64,000 bases of DNA from Pyxidicoccus sp. MSG2 (lineage in GTDB: Bacteria > Myxococcota > Myxococcia > Myxococcales > Myxococcaceae). The notes beneath the pieces are model-generated. The model was not told the DNA's origin, ran no database searches, and saw nothing but the letters and a program-made list of their open reading frames with translations. A program made the position numbers and the translations under genes. Location: assembly GCF_026626705.1 (NCBI RefSeq), contig NZ_JAPNKC010000001.1, forward strand, positions 9,690,001-9,754,000, read 5' to 3'. Below, piece by piece: positions 9,007 to 18,280 of the stretch. Each line of letters opens with the position of its first letter. The stretch's first letter is position 1.

Positions 9007-10452
9007 ATGCAGCCTGGCCACCTGAATCCGTCATGCCTCCCGTCGGGGACGAGGGTGGGGCCCTGGCGCGTGATGGAGCGGCGGGGCTATGGGGCCTACG
9101 GCGCCGTCTACCGCGCCTTCGGCGTTGAGGGGAGCCCCGGACCCGTCGCCCTCAAGCTGGCCCTGCGCCCCGGAGATGAGCGCTTCGCACGAGAAGTGGA
9201 GCTGCTCTCCCGCCTCCACCACCCGAGCGTCCCGCGCCTCATTGGCAGTGGGAGCTGGCAATCGCCGTGGGGCCTCCTCCATCCCTGGCTCGCGATGGAG
9301 TGGGTCGAGGGCCTGTCCCTGTACGAATGGGCCCAGGTGGTGAGCCCCACCTCCCGCCAGGTGCTCCACACCTTCGCCCGCCTCGCGCGGGCCCTGGCGG
9401 CCACTCATGCCGTTGAAGGCGTCCACAGAGACGTGAAGGGTGACAACGTCCTCGTGAGCGCCACGGATGGCCAGGTCTTCCTCACCGACTTCGGTTGCGG
9501 ACACTACGCGGGTGCCATCCCACTGACGTCGCCGCCGTTTCCGCCCGGGACTCCGCCCTACCGCTCGCCGGAGGCCTTGCGCTCCGTGCGGCTCCCCATC
9601 CTCGAGTCGACCCCTGCCTACGCGCCCGGGCCGGCGGATGATGTCTTCGCATTGGGGGTGACTGCATACCGGCTGGTGACTGGCGAATACCCTCCCTCGG
9701 TGTCGCCGCTGGACAAGGACTCCCACGTCTGGAGCCCGGAGGGGGCGGGCCCACGGCCCGCACGAGTCGTCAACGTCCGCTGCTGCGCGGAGCTGAGCGA
9801 GCTGGTGTCGCGGATGCTCTCGGTGCGGCCCGAGGCGCGTGGCAGTGCCCGCGAGCTGGCCGAGGCTTTGGAGCGGGCCGCGAGGAAGGCGGGGCCGGAG
9901 GCGGAGGTGCCTCTCTTCGCGAGGGAGGAGGCCTGGTCCAAGGATGTATGGGCCGTCCCCAGGCACGTCGTGCAACGGGCGCCAGGGCGTCTCAATCGCT
10001 CCTGGCTCGCGGCGGCCAGCCTGGGAGGAGCCGTGGCGTTGGCAGCCTGGGGGATGATGCTGAGCGTGCAGCCCGGAGAAGAGCCCGAGCCGCGACACGC
10101 GTCAGCGCCCGAGGAGGCAAAGGATGCCGGCACCGTGGCGGTCGGAGACACCGCGTTGACGGCCCCGGTGCCGCTGGTGCGGGCGCCTTCCGCGTGGTCG
10201 ACCATCGCGGTGGACGTGCCCCCCAGGCCGCTTCCAGGACAGGCGCGGCCGGACGCAACGGGCCGCTGTCCCGGCAGGGGGCAGGTTCCCATCCATGGAG
10301 GGTGCTGGCTGAAGCTGGAAGTCGACGTGAAGGATTGCGACGAGGACTACAGCAATTACGTGCATAAGGGGGCTTGTTACGGCCCCGCATTTCCGAAACC
10401 GCGTCCGCCCACCTCGGGTCCCGCGGAGCACGTCGGAAACGACTGCCCATAG
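9007..10452 (+). CDS. Transmembrane Ser/Thr protein kinase with Cys-rich C-terminal segment
   Basis: A 481-residue kinase. The P-loop is RGYGAYGAVY (26-35), the ATP lysine is K50 in VALK, the catalytic loop is HRDVKGDN (140-147) and the metal motif is DFG (161-163, in DFGCGHYAG). A membrane helix lies at about 333-352. The extracytoplasmic tail is Pro/Ala-rich and then carries GRCPGRGQVPIHGGCW, VKDCDEDY and HKGACYGPAFPKPRPP, a compact segment with several cysteines that looks conserved and could be disulfide-bonded. I recall this type of tail on other myxobacterial kinases, but cannot name its function. No strong ribosome site precedes the ATG, so the start is the least certain part. Confidence 0.85.
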   Translation: MQPGHLNPSCLPSGTRVGPWRVMERRGYGAYGAVYRAFGVEGSPGPVALKLALRPGDERFAREVELLSRLHHPSVPRLIGSGSWQSPWGLLHPWLAMEWVEGLSLYEWAQVVSPTSRQVLHTFARLARALAATHAVEGVHRDVKGDNVLVSATDGQVFLTDFGCGHYAGAIPLTSPPFPPGTPPYRSPEALRSVRLPILESTPAYAPGPADDVFALGVTAYRLVTGEYPPSVSPLDKDSHVWSPEGAGPRPARVVNVRCCAELSELVSRMLSVRPEARGSARELAEALERAARKAGPEAEVPLFAREEAWSKDVWAVPRHVVQRAPGRLNRSWLAAASLGGAVALAAWGMMLSVQPGEEPEPRHASAPEEAKDAGTVAVGDTALTAPVPLVRAPSAWSTIAVDVPPRPLPGQARPDATGRCPGRGQVPIHGGCWLKLEVDVKDCDEDYSNYVHKGACYGPAFPKPRPPTSGPAEHVGNDCP

Positions 10453-10577
10453 CGCGAGGTGCGGAAAGCCGAAGCCAGCGGAGCCAATGACCGTTGGATG
10501 ATTGTCTTTCTTTGCGCACGTCGTTTGTGAGATGCGGGCTGGACGGTGGGCGCCCAGGTAGAGGCCTGAGGGTCGCG

Positions 10578-12392
10578 CTACTGCGGCCGCACGAGGGTTG
10601 CGTCCGATCCGCTCTCCACGGCTGCCCAGGGGACACCGTGCGCGTCCAGCCAGAACTCATGGAGCGACGAGCCGGCAATGAGTTGCAACGGTTCCCACTC
10701 CGTGGCGCGGTACCTGCGGAACACACTCTCCCGATTGAGGGGAGGGGTACTGCCCCAGCGCTCCCAGGCTACCCAGGGCTCATGGTTGGCATCCATGACG
10801 AGCCTCACGTTGGAGGGCCCGTAGAACGGGGTCTCTTCATGGACCTGCTCCGGCGGCCCCCAGTCGTTGTACGACAGGCCGTCGTCCTTCCACCGTGAGA
10901 CGAAGATGAGGCTGCCGCCCGACGACAGTCTTTCCGTCCAGGCGACGGCCGGCCCGGCGACCCCGTCCAGCGCGATGGCGACGTCCGTCGCGTTTCCACC
11001 CTCCGTGGCGAGGAGCGGCCTTCCCAGGGGAGACCCGCGTCCATCTCGGAACTCCATCACGAAGACGTGCGGGAGGGCCTGGTCCACGGGCTTCTCGGAC
11101 CAGGCCACGACCACGCGGCTGGCATCCACGGCGATGGCCGGGAACGCCGCGAGGGTATTGCCCTCTGGATTGGCGGTGAGGAGATACCCCAGGCTCTCCC
11201 AGGCCGTGCCGTTCCAGCGGACGACCCCGAGTTCCTGCTCGAAGCGCATCTGGTAGACGAGGACGGGATGTCCATCCGGGGCCAGTGCCATCCGGAACCG
11301 GGCGGAACTGGAGGACCCGGTGTCCTGCGGCTCGCCCAGGCGGGTCCACGACGTGCCGTCGTACCGCATCACGTGGATATCCATGAGGCCGAAGAGGTCA
11401 TCCTGCTCGCCCCAGGCAAGCACCAGGTTGCCCTCGGGGGAGCTCATGAGCTGGGGATTGAGGGCCTTGCGCGTCCGCGCCTCCGGCTCGCGAGGTGCGG
11501 GTAGGCGCTCCCACGCCTCGCCATTCCAGCGCGCGACGCCTGGCTCGTCGATTCCGTCACGGCCCCCCTCCTCGATAAATGCGACGAACGGCACCTCCCG
11601 TGGAGACGCCTGCAGGGCGAAGGCGCAGCATGAGGCGACGGTGGGCGTCTCGCTCATCGAGGGCACCGCCCGAGCGAAGGGCCAGTAGCTGAGCTCCCGC
11701 TCGAAGCTGGAGAGGTCCCATTCGAGCAGGTTGCCGGCCCGGTCCGTCATGTCCCGTTGGGACAGCTCGGCGTGCAGCGTCACCGGTGGACGCAGAGGCG
11801 CCGTCGGCACCAGCCGGAGGACCTTCCCGTCCTCGCTGAGCACCGCCTGGTGCTCGACCGGGATGCCGTCGCCATCCCGCAGCACGGTGGGCGAGGCCTG
11901 GAGCGATTCGGGCAGGAGCGGCTCGGAGAAGACGATCTCCACCGGTGTGTCCGCGGTGGGAAGGGAATGCCCTGGCCGCCAGGACGCGACCCTCGGCTGC
12001 TGTCGGTCCACGACGACCGACGCGCTCGGGCTGTCGAAGCTCCGGCCTCCCGCCGTGGCCCGCGCGACGAAGGTGAAGCCGCCCTCGGCATGGGTGGCAC
12101 AGTTGACGGTGTGGACATATGGGCTGGCGAGCGTCGTGACGCTGCTCCCGTTCGTGACGAGCTCCACCTTCTTTGGCGTGCCGCCCGAGACGGCGACGGT
12201 GAGTGTCCACGTACTTCCCTCTCCGCAGAACGCCGGCCCTGTCGCCCGCACGGTGACGCCGAGCTCGGGGGGCAGCTCCGCCGGCGCGTCCGGCGCGTCC
12301 GGCGCGGACTTCAGTGAGTCACAGGCGGTGAGCCCCAGGGCCGTGCAGAGCAGCAGGGGCATCCAGGGGCGTGACAGCGCGTGGGAGGACAT
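10578..12392 (-). CDS. Lipoprotein with Ig-like domain and propeller-like repeats
   Basis: A 604-residue lipoprotein. The signal sequence MSSHALSRPWMPLLLCTALG ends in the lipobox LTAC with lipidated Cys24. Residues 40-110 look like an immunoglobulin-type fold with a cysteine pair, and residues 115-205 (PVEIVFSEPLLPESLQASPTV) resemble the Ig-like domain of secreted bacterial proteins. The rest contains several repeats of the form 'V.RWNGEAWERL', 'MRYDGTSWTRLG' and 'VVRWNGTAWESLG', spaced about 50-60 residues, as in beta-propeller or kelch-like surface proteins. The start at 12392 places the lipobox correctly; the longer frame upstream does not. It is convergent with the kinase gene and divergent from the WD40 gene. 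A surface binding role is inferred. Confidence 0.75.
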   Translation of the reverse strand: MSSHALSRPWMPLLLCTALGLTACDSLKSAPDAPDAPAELPPELGVTVRATGPAFCGEGSTWTLTVAVSGGTPKKVELVTNGSSVTTLASPYVHTVNCATHAEGGFTFVARATAGGRSFDSPSASVVVDRQQPRVASWRPGHSLPTADTPVEIVFSEPLLPESLQASPTVLRDGDGIPVEHQAVLSEDGKVLRLVPTAPLRPPVTLHAELSQRDMTDRAGNLLEWDLSSFERELSYWPFARAVPSMSETPTVASCCAFALQASPREVPFVAFIEEGGRDGIDEPGVARWNGEAWERLPAPREPEARTRKALNPQLMSSPEGNLVLAWGEQDDLFGLMDIHVMRYDGTSWTRLGEPQDTGSSSSARFRMALAPDGHPVLVYQMRFEQELGVVRWNGTAWESLGYLLTANPEGNTLAAFPAIAVDASRVVVAWSEKPVDQALPHVFVMEFRDGRGSPLGRPLLATEGGNATDVAIALDGVAGPAVAWTERLSSGGSLIFVSRWKDDGLSYNDWGPPEQVHEETPFYGPSNVRLVMDANHEPWVAWERWGSTPPLNRESVFRRYRATEWEPLQLIAGSSLHEFWLDAHGVPWAAVESGSDATLVRPQ

Positions 12393-12622
12393 GCGGAGTC
12401 TTTCGTGGCGGAAGTGGCGCGAGACTTTCCTTGGACACGCGGGGCCGCCGGGATGGGACACTCCACACCCAGCCCAGGTCTTCACTGCTGGGGCTCCTGC
12501 TCCTCTCTCGCCGGAGGAAGGGCGGGGGCCTGTCCTCGACAATGCCCTGCACTTCAAGGGGGCGCGGTTCCGCATCGCACCGTGGACGTGTACCGGGTAG
12601 CCTCGCACCCGACACGCCGCTC

Positions 12623-15109
12623 ATGACCGACGACTCCCTGACCCTCGCCTCCCTCGCTGACTTCTCCACCCTCGAGCGGCTTTTGAAGGAGCAGGGGCTG
12701 GACGCGCTCCAGGCCGCCCTCGGCCAGTTGCTGTCACGGACGCCCTCCGACGCCCTCCCGCAACAGGAGACGGGCCCCCGGGTGGGTGCCAGGACGGTTC
12801 GCGTCATTCAGCGAGCCCTCTCGCTCGACGCGGAGTTCCTGCGCGCGCACCCGGAGTCACTCTTCCAGTGCCTCTACAACCGCCTACGCTGGTTCGATGC
12901 GCCCGATGCCGCGGAGCATTTCGTCTCCGGCGACAGGGGCCCCTGGAGCGACCCGCAGGCCCATGTGTGGCAGCTCGCGAACCACTGGCGCCGGCAATGG
13001 GAGGCCCGGGGGGATGCGGCGTGGGTGGAGTCCCTGCGTCCAATCCCCGGGCCGCTGGAGGGCAACGACCAGTTCTTCTCGCACAGCGCCCAGGTGCTGT
13101 GCACCGCCTACAGCCCCTCCGGGGCGTGGCTGGCGACGGGGACGTGGGAGGACGAGCGGAACGTGCACGTCTGGGACGTGGCCACGGGGACGCGCATCCA
13201 GACGATGGCGGGACATGAGGGCGAGGTGCGGAGCGTCGCGTGGAGCCCGGATGGCACGCGGCTGGCGTCTGGCTCCCGCGACCACGACGCGCGCATCTGG
13301 GATGTCGAAACGGGCGCCCTCCTGCACGCGATGACGGGCCAGGAGGGCCAGGTGACCTCGGTGGCATTCAGCCCCGACGGCAGGTGGCTCGCCGCCGCGA
13401 ACCTCGGGTGGCTCGTCCGGCTATTCGACGTGGCCACCGGCCAGCAGGTCCGCACAATCAAGGGCCACGAGCAGTCGGTGCTGAGCGTGGCCTTCCATCC
13501 GTCGGGCCGCTGGCTGGCCTCGGGGGCATCGGACAACACCACACGCATCTGGGACCTGGAGACCGGCGCGCAGGTGGCCCGAATCCCCGCCCAGACCAGC
13601 GTGTCCTCGGTGGCCTTCAGTCCGGACGGGGAATGGCTCGCGCTGAGCGACCTGGACGGCATCGTCCGCGTGGAGACACGGGGTTGGAAGCGCGTGCCTG
13701 GCGAGGGCGGACACGCCCGCTACTCGCACATCTCCTGGATTGGCAACTCGCGGCTGGGTGCACTCACCTTCAACCGCGCGGAAGTCCTGGACGCCCGAAG
13801 CGGCGATGTGCTCGCGACCCGCCCCTATCTGAGTGACGGATTCGAGCGCGGCGCGGCTTTTCATCCCGCTGGGAAGCGCTTCGCCCTGACCGCGGCTGAC
13901 GGAAGGCTGCTCGTCGGCGACGTGGACGCGGCCCCCGTCCCCACGCTGCTGGCCGAGCAGGACCGCGTGAGGAACCTGTGGGGGCACGCCGAAGGGGCGC
14001 GGGGCGTCGCACGGCTGAAGCAGGCGACATGGAGCATCGATTCAGCGGGGCATGCGGACACCCTCCCGCCCGACTACCGGGAAGCCCCTTTGCAGCCATG
14101 GCGGCTCAGCCCGGATGGCGCCATCCTGGCGTGTCCCCTGATGCATCTGGGCGAGCGGCCCTACCGGCCGGGCATCCAGCTCATCGACGCGCGAAGCCGC
14201 GAGCCCGTGCGCGTCCTGTCGGCTCCGCCGAAGGACATCCCCCCCGCAGACAAGGGCGGCATCACGAGCACGTTGCCCATGGCCTTCTCTCCCGATGGAC
14301 AACTCCTCGCCGCGGCCCTCCTGAAAGGCGCGGTTCATGTCTGGCGCGTCTCCGACGGGGTCCTGCTCCACACGCTCCGAAGCCCACGCGAGCCCGCGGC
14401 GATGGTGGACTTCACGCCGGATGGCGCCTTCGTCGTGTCGACCTACGAAAGCAGCTCGCGCATGTTGCTGCATGAGCTGCGAAGCGGGACGGTGGCCATC
14501 GACACCCGGACGCGCATGCACCCCGCGCTGCCCTATGCCGCGGCGGAACAGGCGCCCTGCATCGCCGTGGGACAAGGCTCCGGAGACCTCCTGCTCTTCG
14601 ACCTGCCTGCGGGCTCCCACCGGACGCTCCACGTCTCGGAGTCGCCGGTCATCGGACTGGGCCTCTCCGCGAACGGCGCAATCCTGGCGGCGTGTTGCCT
14701 GGACAATCGGGTGCGTGTCTTCGATACGCGCACGGGCGGGCTGTTGCATGACCTCCCCCACGCATCCCTGGCCTTCTCGGTGGCCGTGGGCGACGGAGTC
14801 ATCGTCACGCAGGCCAACGACATGCGCACGCGCATCTTCGACCTCGAAACGGGCGTGCAGCACATCGCGCTGAACGGGGGCGCGACACCCGAGGACGTCG
14901 TGCGCCGACGGTACTGGGAGACGCTGGGAGACGACCCCGTCGCGTTCCACCGGCGGCTGGAGCTCGCGCCCTGGGCCCACTTCCACGACACGATGGAGGA
15001 AACCCTCATCCTGCGGGACGGACTGGTCCTGGGACGTGGGCGGACCGAGCAGGACCTCCTGTACGTCCTGAAGCTCCACGACCCGGCCCGGAAACACGAA
15101 GGCCGGTAG
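12623..15109 (+). CDS. WD40 repeat protein, 828 aa
   Basis: The first 145 residues are helical and Leu-rich (LEQLL- and LERLLKEQGLDALQ-like) with no known domain. From about residue 150 come WD40 repeats, clear in VLCTAYSPSGAWLATGTW, EVRSVAWSPDGTRLASGSRDHDARIWDVETG, SVAFSPDGRWLAAAN and SVAFHPSGRWLASGASDNTTRIWD. They become more degenerate toward the C-terminus, giving up to two propellers. No signal peptide or membrane helix is seen, so it is probably a cytoplasmic scaffold. The ATG at 12623 starts MTDDSLTLASLADF; the frame is open further upstream but that part does not look coding. The stop codon lies inside the stem of the terminator. The nearby kinase genes are suggestive partners only. 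Confidence 0.8.
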   Translation: MTDDSLTLASLADFSTLERLLKEQGLDALQAALGQLLSRTPSDALPQQETGPRVGARTVRVIQRALSLDAEFLRAHPESLFQCLYNRLRWFDAPDAAEHFVSGDRGPWSDPQAHVWQLANHWRRQWEARGDAAWVESLRPIPGPLEGNDQFFSHSAQVLCTAYSPSGAWLATGTWEDERNVHVWDVATGTRIQTMAGHEGEVRSVAWSPDGTRLASGSRDHDARIWDVETGALLHAMTGQEGQVTSVAFSPDGRWLAAANLGWLVRLFDVATGQQVRTIKGHEQSVLSVAFHPSGRWLASGASDNTTRIWDLETGAQVARIPAQTSVSSVAFSPDGEWLALSDLDGIVRVETRGWKRVPGEGGHARYSHISWIGNSRLGALTFNRAEVLDARSGDVLATRPYLSDGFERGAAFHPAGKRFALTAADGRLLVGDVDAAPVPTLLAEQDRVRNLWGHAEGARGVARLKQATWSIDSAGHADTLPPDYREAPLQPWRLSPDGAILACPLMHLGERPYRPGIQLIDARSREPVRVLSAPPKDIPPADKGGITSTLPMAFSPDGQLLAAALLKGAVHVWRVSDGVLLHTLRSPREPAAMVDFTPDGAFVVSTYESSSRMLLHELRSGTVAIDTRTRMHPALPYAAAEQAPCIAVGQGSGDLLLFDLPAGSHRTLHVSESPVIGLGLSANGAILAACCLDNRVRVFDTRTGGLLHDLPHASLAFSVAVGDGVIVTQANDMRTRIFDLETGVQHIALNGGATPEDVVRRRYWETLGDDPVAFHRRLELAPWAHFHDTMEETLILRDGLVLGRGRTEQDLLYVLKLHDPARKHEGR

Positions 15110-15139
15110 TCCCGAGTTTCCTCAAGAACTACCGGCCTT
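15099..15139. terminator. Bidirectional hairpin terminator between the WD40 gene and tRNA-Gly
   Basis: AAGGCCGGTAGT at 15099-15110 pairs perfectly over 12 bp with ACTACCGGCCTT at 15128-15139, leaving a 17-base loop. TTT is found at 15138-15140 for plus-strand transcripts. The TAG stop codon of the WD40 gene is part of the left arm. It serves both convergent transcripts. Confidence 0.75.
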
Positions 15140-15147
15140 TATGAGTG

Positions 15148-15220
15148 AGCGGCGGAAGGGATTCGAACCCTCGACCCCGAGCTTGGGAAGCTCGTGCTCT
15201 ACCAACTGAGCTACCACCGC
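15148..15220 (-). tRNA. tRNA-Gly (anticodon CCC)
   Basis: On the minus strand a 73-nt cloverleaf folds fully. The acceptor stem is GCGGTGG with CCGCCGC, the D arm contains GCTCAGTTGGTAGAGC, the anticodon stem is CGAGC/GCTCG with loop TTCCCAA (anticodon CCC), and the T arm is GAGGG-TTCGAAT-CCCTT with one G-T pair. The discriminator base is T, as is usual for bacterial tRNA-Gly. CCA is not encoded. It reads GGG codons, which fits the GC-rich genome. Confidence 0.95.
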
Positions 15221-15236
15221 GGGCGAAGCGAGAGCC

Positions 15237-15265
15237 AAAGTAGGGGCCCTCCCGTGCCTTGTCAA
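15237..15265 (-). promoter_or_regulatory. Sigma-70-like promoter of tRNA-Gly
   Basis: On the minus strand, TTGACA (15260-15265) and TACTTT (15237-15242) are separated by exactly 17 bases, and the -10 box is 16 bases before the first tRNA base. The match to the consensus is strong. Confidence 0.75.
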
Positions 15266-15279
15266 CGGGAAGTGTCGGG

Positions 15280-17253
15280 CTACTCCCCCTCCTCGACAGT
15301 GAGCTGATAGGCGTCCTGGAAGTTGGCCTCGCGGTTCTTCGCGTCGCGCACCTCGAAGACGTAGACGCCCGGCTCGGCGCTGTAGCGGATGCTCTCCGGC
15401 TGGTCGCCCTTGGCGCGGTCGGCCGTCTGCACGAGCGTCAGCTTCCCGTCCGGCTGCACCCGGTGCAGGTACAGCCCCACGTCCACCTTGAGGATGCCCA
15501 GCAGGGTGGCCTTGATGGGCGTGCGCACCGGCCGGTCGGACAGGTCCAGCCGGTAGAAGTCCGTGTCCTTCACCGGGTACACCGTGCCGCGCACCGCCTT
15601 GCCCGGCGTCAGCTCCTGTCCCCGGTCCGCGGTGTTGTTGGGCTCGCGCTCCTCACCGCCGTTGTCCGCCACCGTGGTGAGGCTGATGCGGTAGGGCTGC
15701 TCGGCGTTCTCGAAGTCCTTCACCCACTTGCCGTCCACCTTGCGCGACGCGCCCTCCACCCGGAAGTAGCAGGTGCCGCTGCACGCCACGTTGTTGAGGC
15801 GCTCGGGCTCCTTCACCTCGCCGTCGTTGACGCGCAGGAGCACCGTCTCCTTCTCCCCGTCGCCCTGCGGCGGCTCCACCATGGACAGCACCAGGTCCAG
15901 CCGCTCCACGCCGGACAGCTCCACCCTGGCCAGCACCGGCTCGGCCGTCTTGAGCACGAAGTGGTCCAGGTCTCCCTTCGGCGAGAGGAAGCCCTCGCGG
16001 TAGCCCCCGGCCGTCAGCGGCGTGGCCTTGTAGAGCTCGTCGTTGGGCTCCAGCTCCGCGTTGGCCCCGGCCTCCTCCTGCGTCACCGTGAGCGTGTACG
16101 GCGCGGTGGCGCTGAAGGTGCGGCGGGTCTCCTTGCCCGTGCCCGTCCAGCCTCCCTTCACCACCACGTAGACGACGCGGTCCGTGGCTCGCACGCCGAT
16201 GTTGCGCAGGGACAGCGCCTCGCCCTCCTTGCCCCGCAGGGTGAACAGCGGCGCTTCCGCCGCCGACAGCACGGACAGCTCCGGCCGCACGCCCTCCACC
16301 CCGGACAAATCAATCTTCAGCGCCACCGACGGAGGCTCGGGCGGCACCGCTGGCGCCGCCGTCCCGGCGTCCTGCGCCTGCGTCGCGGCCTGGGCCGCCG
16401 CCATGCCGCCCACCTCGCCCGGCGTAGGCTGGCCCTCGGCGGCCGGAGCGGGCGGAGGCGGCTCGCCCCCGGCGAAGGTGCCCTCGGAGGAGGGCGGGGG
16501 GACTTCCTGCGCGGCGGCTCCCTCGCCACCCGGAGGCGGTGTGGCGCCGCCGGAGCCCGGAGCGGGGGCGCCTTCCGTGCCGGGAGCGGGAGCCCCCTCG
16601 GGCGCGGGCGCCGTGCCCTCGGAGCCTGGAGCGGTGCCACCGGCGGGGGCGGCGGGCTCGGGCAGTTCGATGCGGTACCAGTCCTCGTCCCCGGCGTGGC
16701 CCAGGAAGGCCGTCACCGTCTGGCCCAGGGGCAGGGGGGCCGCGTCCACGGCCCTGTCATTGGGCTCGCGCTCCTCGCCGTCGTTGGGGGCGCGCATCCG
16801 CACGTCGAGGGTGTAGGCGCCGCCCACGCCCTTGCGCGCGGGCACCACGCGCACCCAGCGCTCGCCCTCCACGTAGAGGTTGGGGTAGCGCTCCGGCTTG
16901 CCCTCGCCCTCGCTGTTGATGGCGGCCAGCCGGTTGCGGTCCCTGTCGTATACCTCCAGGGTGATGTCACCGCCGGGCAGCCCGGACACGGTGACGTCCG
17001 CCACCCGGGCCGCGGGAGGCGCCAGGCGGTACCAGTCCTCGTCCGCCTTGTTCGGCTGCGCGGCCAGGTCCGCCGTCACCGTGCTGTCCCGGGTGAGCGT
17101 GAGCGCCTGGTCCGGCCGCTCGTTGGGCTCCTTCTCCGTGAGGGCGGAGGGCCCCGTCTCCACCGGGCCCGCGTCCGAGACTGCCGGCGTCTTGTCCTCC
17201 TTGCAGGCAACCAGCATCGCCGCCAGCACACAGCCCCACCCCCAACGTCGCAT
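15280..17253 (-). CDS. Lipoprotein with repeated PPC-type (pre-peptidase C-terminal-like) domains
   Basis: A 657-residue lipoprotein with signal MRRWGWGCVLAAMLVAC and lipidated Cys17. At least four repeats open with an acidic 'EPN' motif (TEKEPNERPDQA, EREPNDRAVDAA, LEPNDELYKATP, EREPNNTADRGQ). Each is followed after about 30 residues by a DEDWYRL, DEDWYRI, DLDHFVL or DTDFYRL strand. This is the signature of the PPC beta-sandwich found on secreted proteases and surface proteins. A 100-residue Pro/Gly/Ala/Glu-rich linker separates the second and third repeats. No catalytic domain is present. The ATG at 17253 has GGAGGAG upstream and is preferred over the GTG one codon earlier. The likely place is the outer-membrane surface or periplasm. 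Confidence 0.8.
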   Translation of the reverse strand: MRRWGWGCVLAAMLVACKEDKTPAVSDAGPVETGPSALTEKEPNERPDQALTLTRDSTVTADLAAQPNKADEDWYRLAPPAARVADVTVSGLPGGDITLEVYDRDRNRLAAINSEGEGKPERYPNLYVEGERWVRVVPARKGVGGAYTLDVRMRAPNDGEEREPNDRAVDAAPLPLGQTVTAFLGHAGDEDWYRIELPEPAAPAGGTAPGSEGTAPAPEGAPAPGTEGAPAPGSGGATPPPGGEGAAAQEVPPPSSEGTFAGGEPPPPAPAAEGQPTPGEVGGMAAAQAATQAQDAGTAAPAVPPEPPSVALKIDLSGVEGVRPELSVLSAAEAPLFTLRGKEGEALSLRNIGVRATDRVVYVVVKGGWTGTGKETRRTFSATAPYTLTVTQEEAGANAELEPNDELYKATPLTAGGYREGFLSPKGDLDHFVLKTAEPVLARVELSGVERLDLVLSMVEPPQGDGEKETVLLRVNDGEVKEPERLNNVACSGTCYFRVEGASRKVDGKWVKDFENAEQPYRISLTTVADNGGEEREPNNTADRGQELTPGKAVRGTVYPVKDTDFYRLDLSDRPVRTPIKATLLGILKVDVGLYLHRVQPDGKLTLVQTADRAKGDQPESIRYSAEPGVYVFEVRDAKNREANFQDAYQLTVEEGE

Positions 17254-17382
17254 CACGGTCTCCTCCGGAAACAGGCCGTCATCCTTCCTCGCGGCGACCC
17301 GGTGTCAAGCGCCCCAACATCCGCGCCGGTGCTTTCATCCGCGATTGGAGCCCCCTCGCCCGGCGATCAAAGATGCACGCCC

Positions 17383-18222
17383 ATGCGAAGCCTGCTCCTC
17401 GCCCCCCTCCTGCTCGCCACCAGCGCCTCCGCCGCCTCCAACGTCCCCCCGGGCTACGTGGAGACCTCCGACTGGCTGGAGCGCAAGGGCCAGCCCCAGC
17501 ACTACAGTCCCCTGAACCTCCTCGACGGCCGGGACACCACCGCGTGGTGCTCCACCGGCGACGCCCCGTCCCCCATCACCATCGGCTTCAAGGACGCCGT
17601 CACCGTGGACGAGGTACGCGTGTACACGGGGGACGGCACGGACCGGGCCGCATTCAAGGCCCGCGCCCGCGCGAGGAAGTTCACCCTCACCAGCGTGGAT
17701 GCCTCCCGCGGCCTCAAGGTGGAGGACAAGCGGGGCCTGCAGGCGGTGACGCTCAGCCAGCCCCTGAGCGGCGCGCGCTTCATCCTGGAAGTCGTGGACC
17801 GCTTCCCCGGCACCGACGACGCGGCCCCCGTCTGCATCACCGACCTGGTCTTCTACTCGGGCGGCAAGGCCCTCAACGGGCTGTGGCTCGCCCCGCGCCT
17901 GAAGTACGACGCGCGCCTGGCGCCGCTGTTGGGCACCTGGTTCGGCGGCCTGGAGGGCGCGCCCGAGAGCTTCCTGTCCTTCTACATGGACGGCACGTTC
18001 CGCTTCACCCGCGAGCCCCTGGAGGGCGGCGGCCCCACGTCCGTCACCGGGACGTACACGCTGTCCGGAAACCGACTGTCCCTGGAGGTGCCGAAGCGCG
18101 GAAGGGTGACGGCCCGCCTCCAGAAGGGTGGGGAGGAGGGCGTACGGGTGCCCGAGGCCTCGCTCGAAGTGGAGGGGCCCCTGGCGGAAGGGTGGGGCCG
18201 CGAGTTCCGCGGCAGGCCCTGA
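17383..18222 (+). CDS. Secreted discoidin-like (F5/8-type) protein
   Basis: A 279-residue protein with a signal peptide (MRSLLLAPLLLATSASAA). Residues 25-160 look like a discoidin/F5-F8 C-type fold: the N-terminal SPLNLLDGRDTTAWCSTGD pattern, PITIGFKDAVTVDEVRVYTGDG, and the closing strand VCITDLVFYSGG with a cysteine. From family knowledge such folds bind sugars or surfaces. The C-terminal 110 residues (ARLAPLLGTWFGGLEGAPE..., TSVTGTYTLSGNRLSLEV) have the look of a lipocalin-like barrel. It is divergent from the PPC lipoprotein gene, 129 bases away, and no ribosome site is obvious. Function beyond surface binding is not inferable. Confidence 0.65.
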   Translation: MRSLLLAPLLLATSASAASNVPPGYVETSDWLERKGQPQHYSPLNLLDGRDTTAWCSTGDAPSPITIGFKDAVTVDEVRVYTGDGTDRAAFKARARARKFTLTSVDASRGLKVEDKRGLQAVTLSQPLSGARFILEVVDRFPGTDDAAPVCITDLVFYSGGKALNGLWLAPRLKYDARLAPLLGTWFGGLEGAPESFLSFYMDGTFRFTREPLEGGGPTSVTGTYTLSGNRLSLEVPKRGRVTARLQKGGEEGVRVPEASLEVEGPLAEGWGREFRGRP

Positions 18223-18280
18223 GCCGTGGCGGGGCGGCGGCGAGCGCCACCCGGCCCGGGCTCCGGGAGGAGCCGGGCGC

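Noticed and set aside
15259..18222. A single 987-codon plus-strand gene
   Set aside because: Only the last 280 codons, from 17383, look like a real protein with signal peptide; the rest is the mirror of the PPC lipoprotein gene.
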